DNA from: Bdellovibrio sp. KM01
Lineage (GTDB): Bacteria; Bdellovibrionota; Bdellovibrionia; Bdellovibrionales; Bdellovibrionaceae
Assembly: GCF_013752535.1 (NCBI RefSeq)
Contig: NZ_CP058348.1
Location: 2,232,001-2,296,000, forward strand
Direction: 5' to 3'
Length of the DNA stretch: 64,000 nucleotides
This document shows, piece by piece, positions 63,541 to 64,000 of the stretch. The notes under the pieces were generated by a model, which saw only the letters and a program-made list of their open reading frames with translations, searched no databases and was not told where the DNA came from. Both the position numbers and the translations under genes were made by a program. How positions within the stretch are numbered: the first letter of the stretch is position 1; every line of letters begins with the position of its first letter.

Positions 63541-63877
63541 AAAATCTCCTAAATAAAGGGTTGTTGTTGCTGAGGTTTCTAAGGGCAGATCGCAAAATGC
63601 ACAAGGGGCCCACCCGGGAAACTGGTTCCCGCTGGTCACCACGAGATATTTTCTACATTTTTTCGCGGCGTAACCCCACGAAACCCTGATCCTTTATGGG
63701 TTTCCCGTAATTCAAGCCCACTTTTTCCGCATTTTTTTATTTCCCGATTAACCCCTGTCAGGGGGCAGATCGTCTTACTTACAACAGAGCATGGACGCTC
63801 TAGAGGGGGATGAAGGCCAAGGAAGGCCAGCTGACACCCTCCAAAAGGAAACGATCTTAAGAAGGAGGTACGAATTT
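63541..63877. other. 337-base gap without a gene
   Basis: Holds the promoter regions of the two divergent small genes and a short stem (CCCCTGTCAGGGG). No protein or RNA gene is supported. Confidence 0.5.
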
Positions 63878-63991
63878 ATGGAATTAAGAGAAGTTGCAAT
63901 GTTCTGCCTCTTCTACTCAGGAGTTGTCATGTACACCCTGTGGCTCACGGTGGCTCGAAAGCCCGAACGAGTGAGATCTTCTCGGAAGTAA
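63878..63991 (+). CDS. 37-residue membrane peptide
   Basis: ATG 63878 behind a near-perfect GAAGGAGGT ribosome site. One hydrophobic helix (VAMFCLFYSGVVMYTLWLTV) followed by a basic tail (ARKPERVRSSRK): the look of a small inner-membrane regulator peptide. The strong ribosome site makes a real product likely. Function unknown. Confidence 0.6.
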   Translation: MELREVAMFCLFYSGVVMYTLWLTVARKPERVRSSRK

Positions 63992-64000
63992 ATTTATTTT

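Overview
The window looks like the chromosome of a Bdellovibrio-type predator (Bdellovibrionota). The strongest pointers are three TIGR02147/DUF4423-type regulators, a family I know mainly from Bdellovibrio and Fibrobacter, and a large number of short secreted proteins and lipoproteins of no recognised family. Moderate G+C, a FadE-type acyl-CoA dehydrogenase and oligopeptide ABC uptake agree with this. The genus is inferred, not proven. Almost all of it is ordinary chromosome; no phage, plasmid, CRISPR array or complete insertion sequence was seen.

Layout. 1-8.6 kb: a cut-off HExxH protein, fadE, a G+C-rich repeat island, mutM, an ASCH protein, a frameshifted remnant, a hemerythrin-like protein and a glutathione S-transferase. 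8.6-12.5 kb: lipoproteins and a trypsin-like protease, including a tandem duplication. 12.5-16 kb: the peroxide defence locus oxyR / ahpC-ahpF with a visible OxyR operator. 16-26.8 kb: two envelope proteins, sohB, a complete oligopeptide ABC operon (oppDF-oppA-oppBC), a very long hairpin and two tandem tatA genes. 26.8-32.3 kb: a GDPD phosphodiesterase, an AsmA-like protein, greA, two convergent BFD-type [2Fe-2S] proteins, a RimK remnant and gloB. 32.4-41.1 kb: a flavin-dependent halogenase, a PTP-like phosphatase, trmO, ileS, and a divergent ArsR/MFS pair with twin operators. 41.1-52.7 kb: regulator/secreted-protein cassette 1, carbonic anhydrase, pcp, proBA, chaA, gapN, a second secreted trypsin and an OsmC protein. 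52.7-64 kb: tiny membrane proteins, an SDR enzyme, a PAP2 phosphatase, cassettes 2 and 3, tRNA-Leu(GAG), a solute-binding protein and a cluster of small envelope proteins.

How genes work together. OxyR senses peroxide and very likely drives ahpCF. The opp operon imports peptides, fitting a lifestyle of digesting other cells with secreted proteases. ProB and ProA make proline. TrmO and IleS serve translation. The most notable unexplained system is the thrice-repeated two-gene cassette: a TIGR02147 regulator whose stop codon abuts or overlaps the start of an exported protein with a GG..C motif near its N terminus and an LHExIY motif near its C-terminal part. Two of the three regulators carry an inverted repeat with the same core, TCCATTGGA, 50-66 bases upstream.

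A second theme is a set of short inverted repeats beginning AAAGGT(A/G)C. They sit exactly at stop codons (fadE, ileS, proA) or directly before start codons (proB, trmO), and look like REP-type elements.
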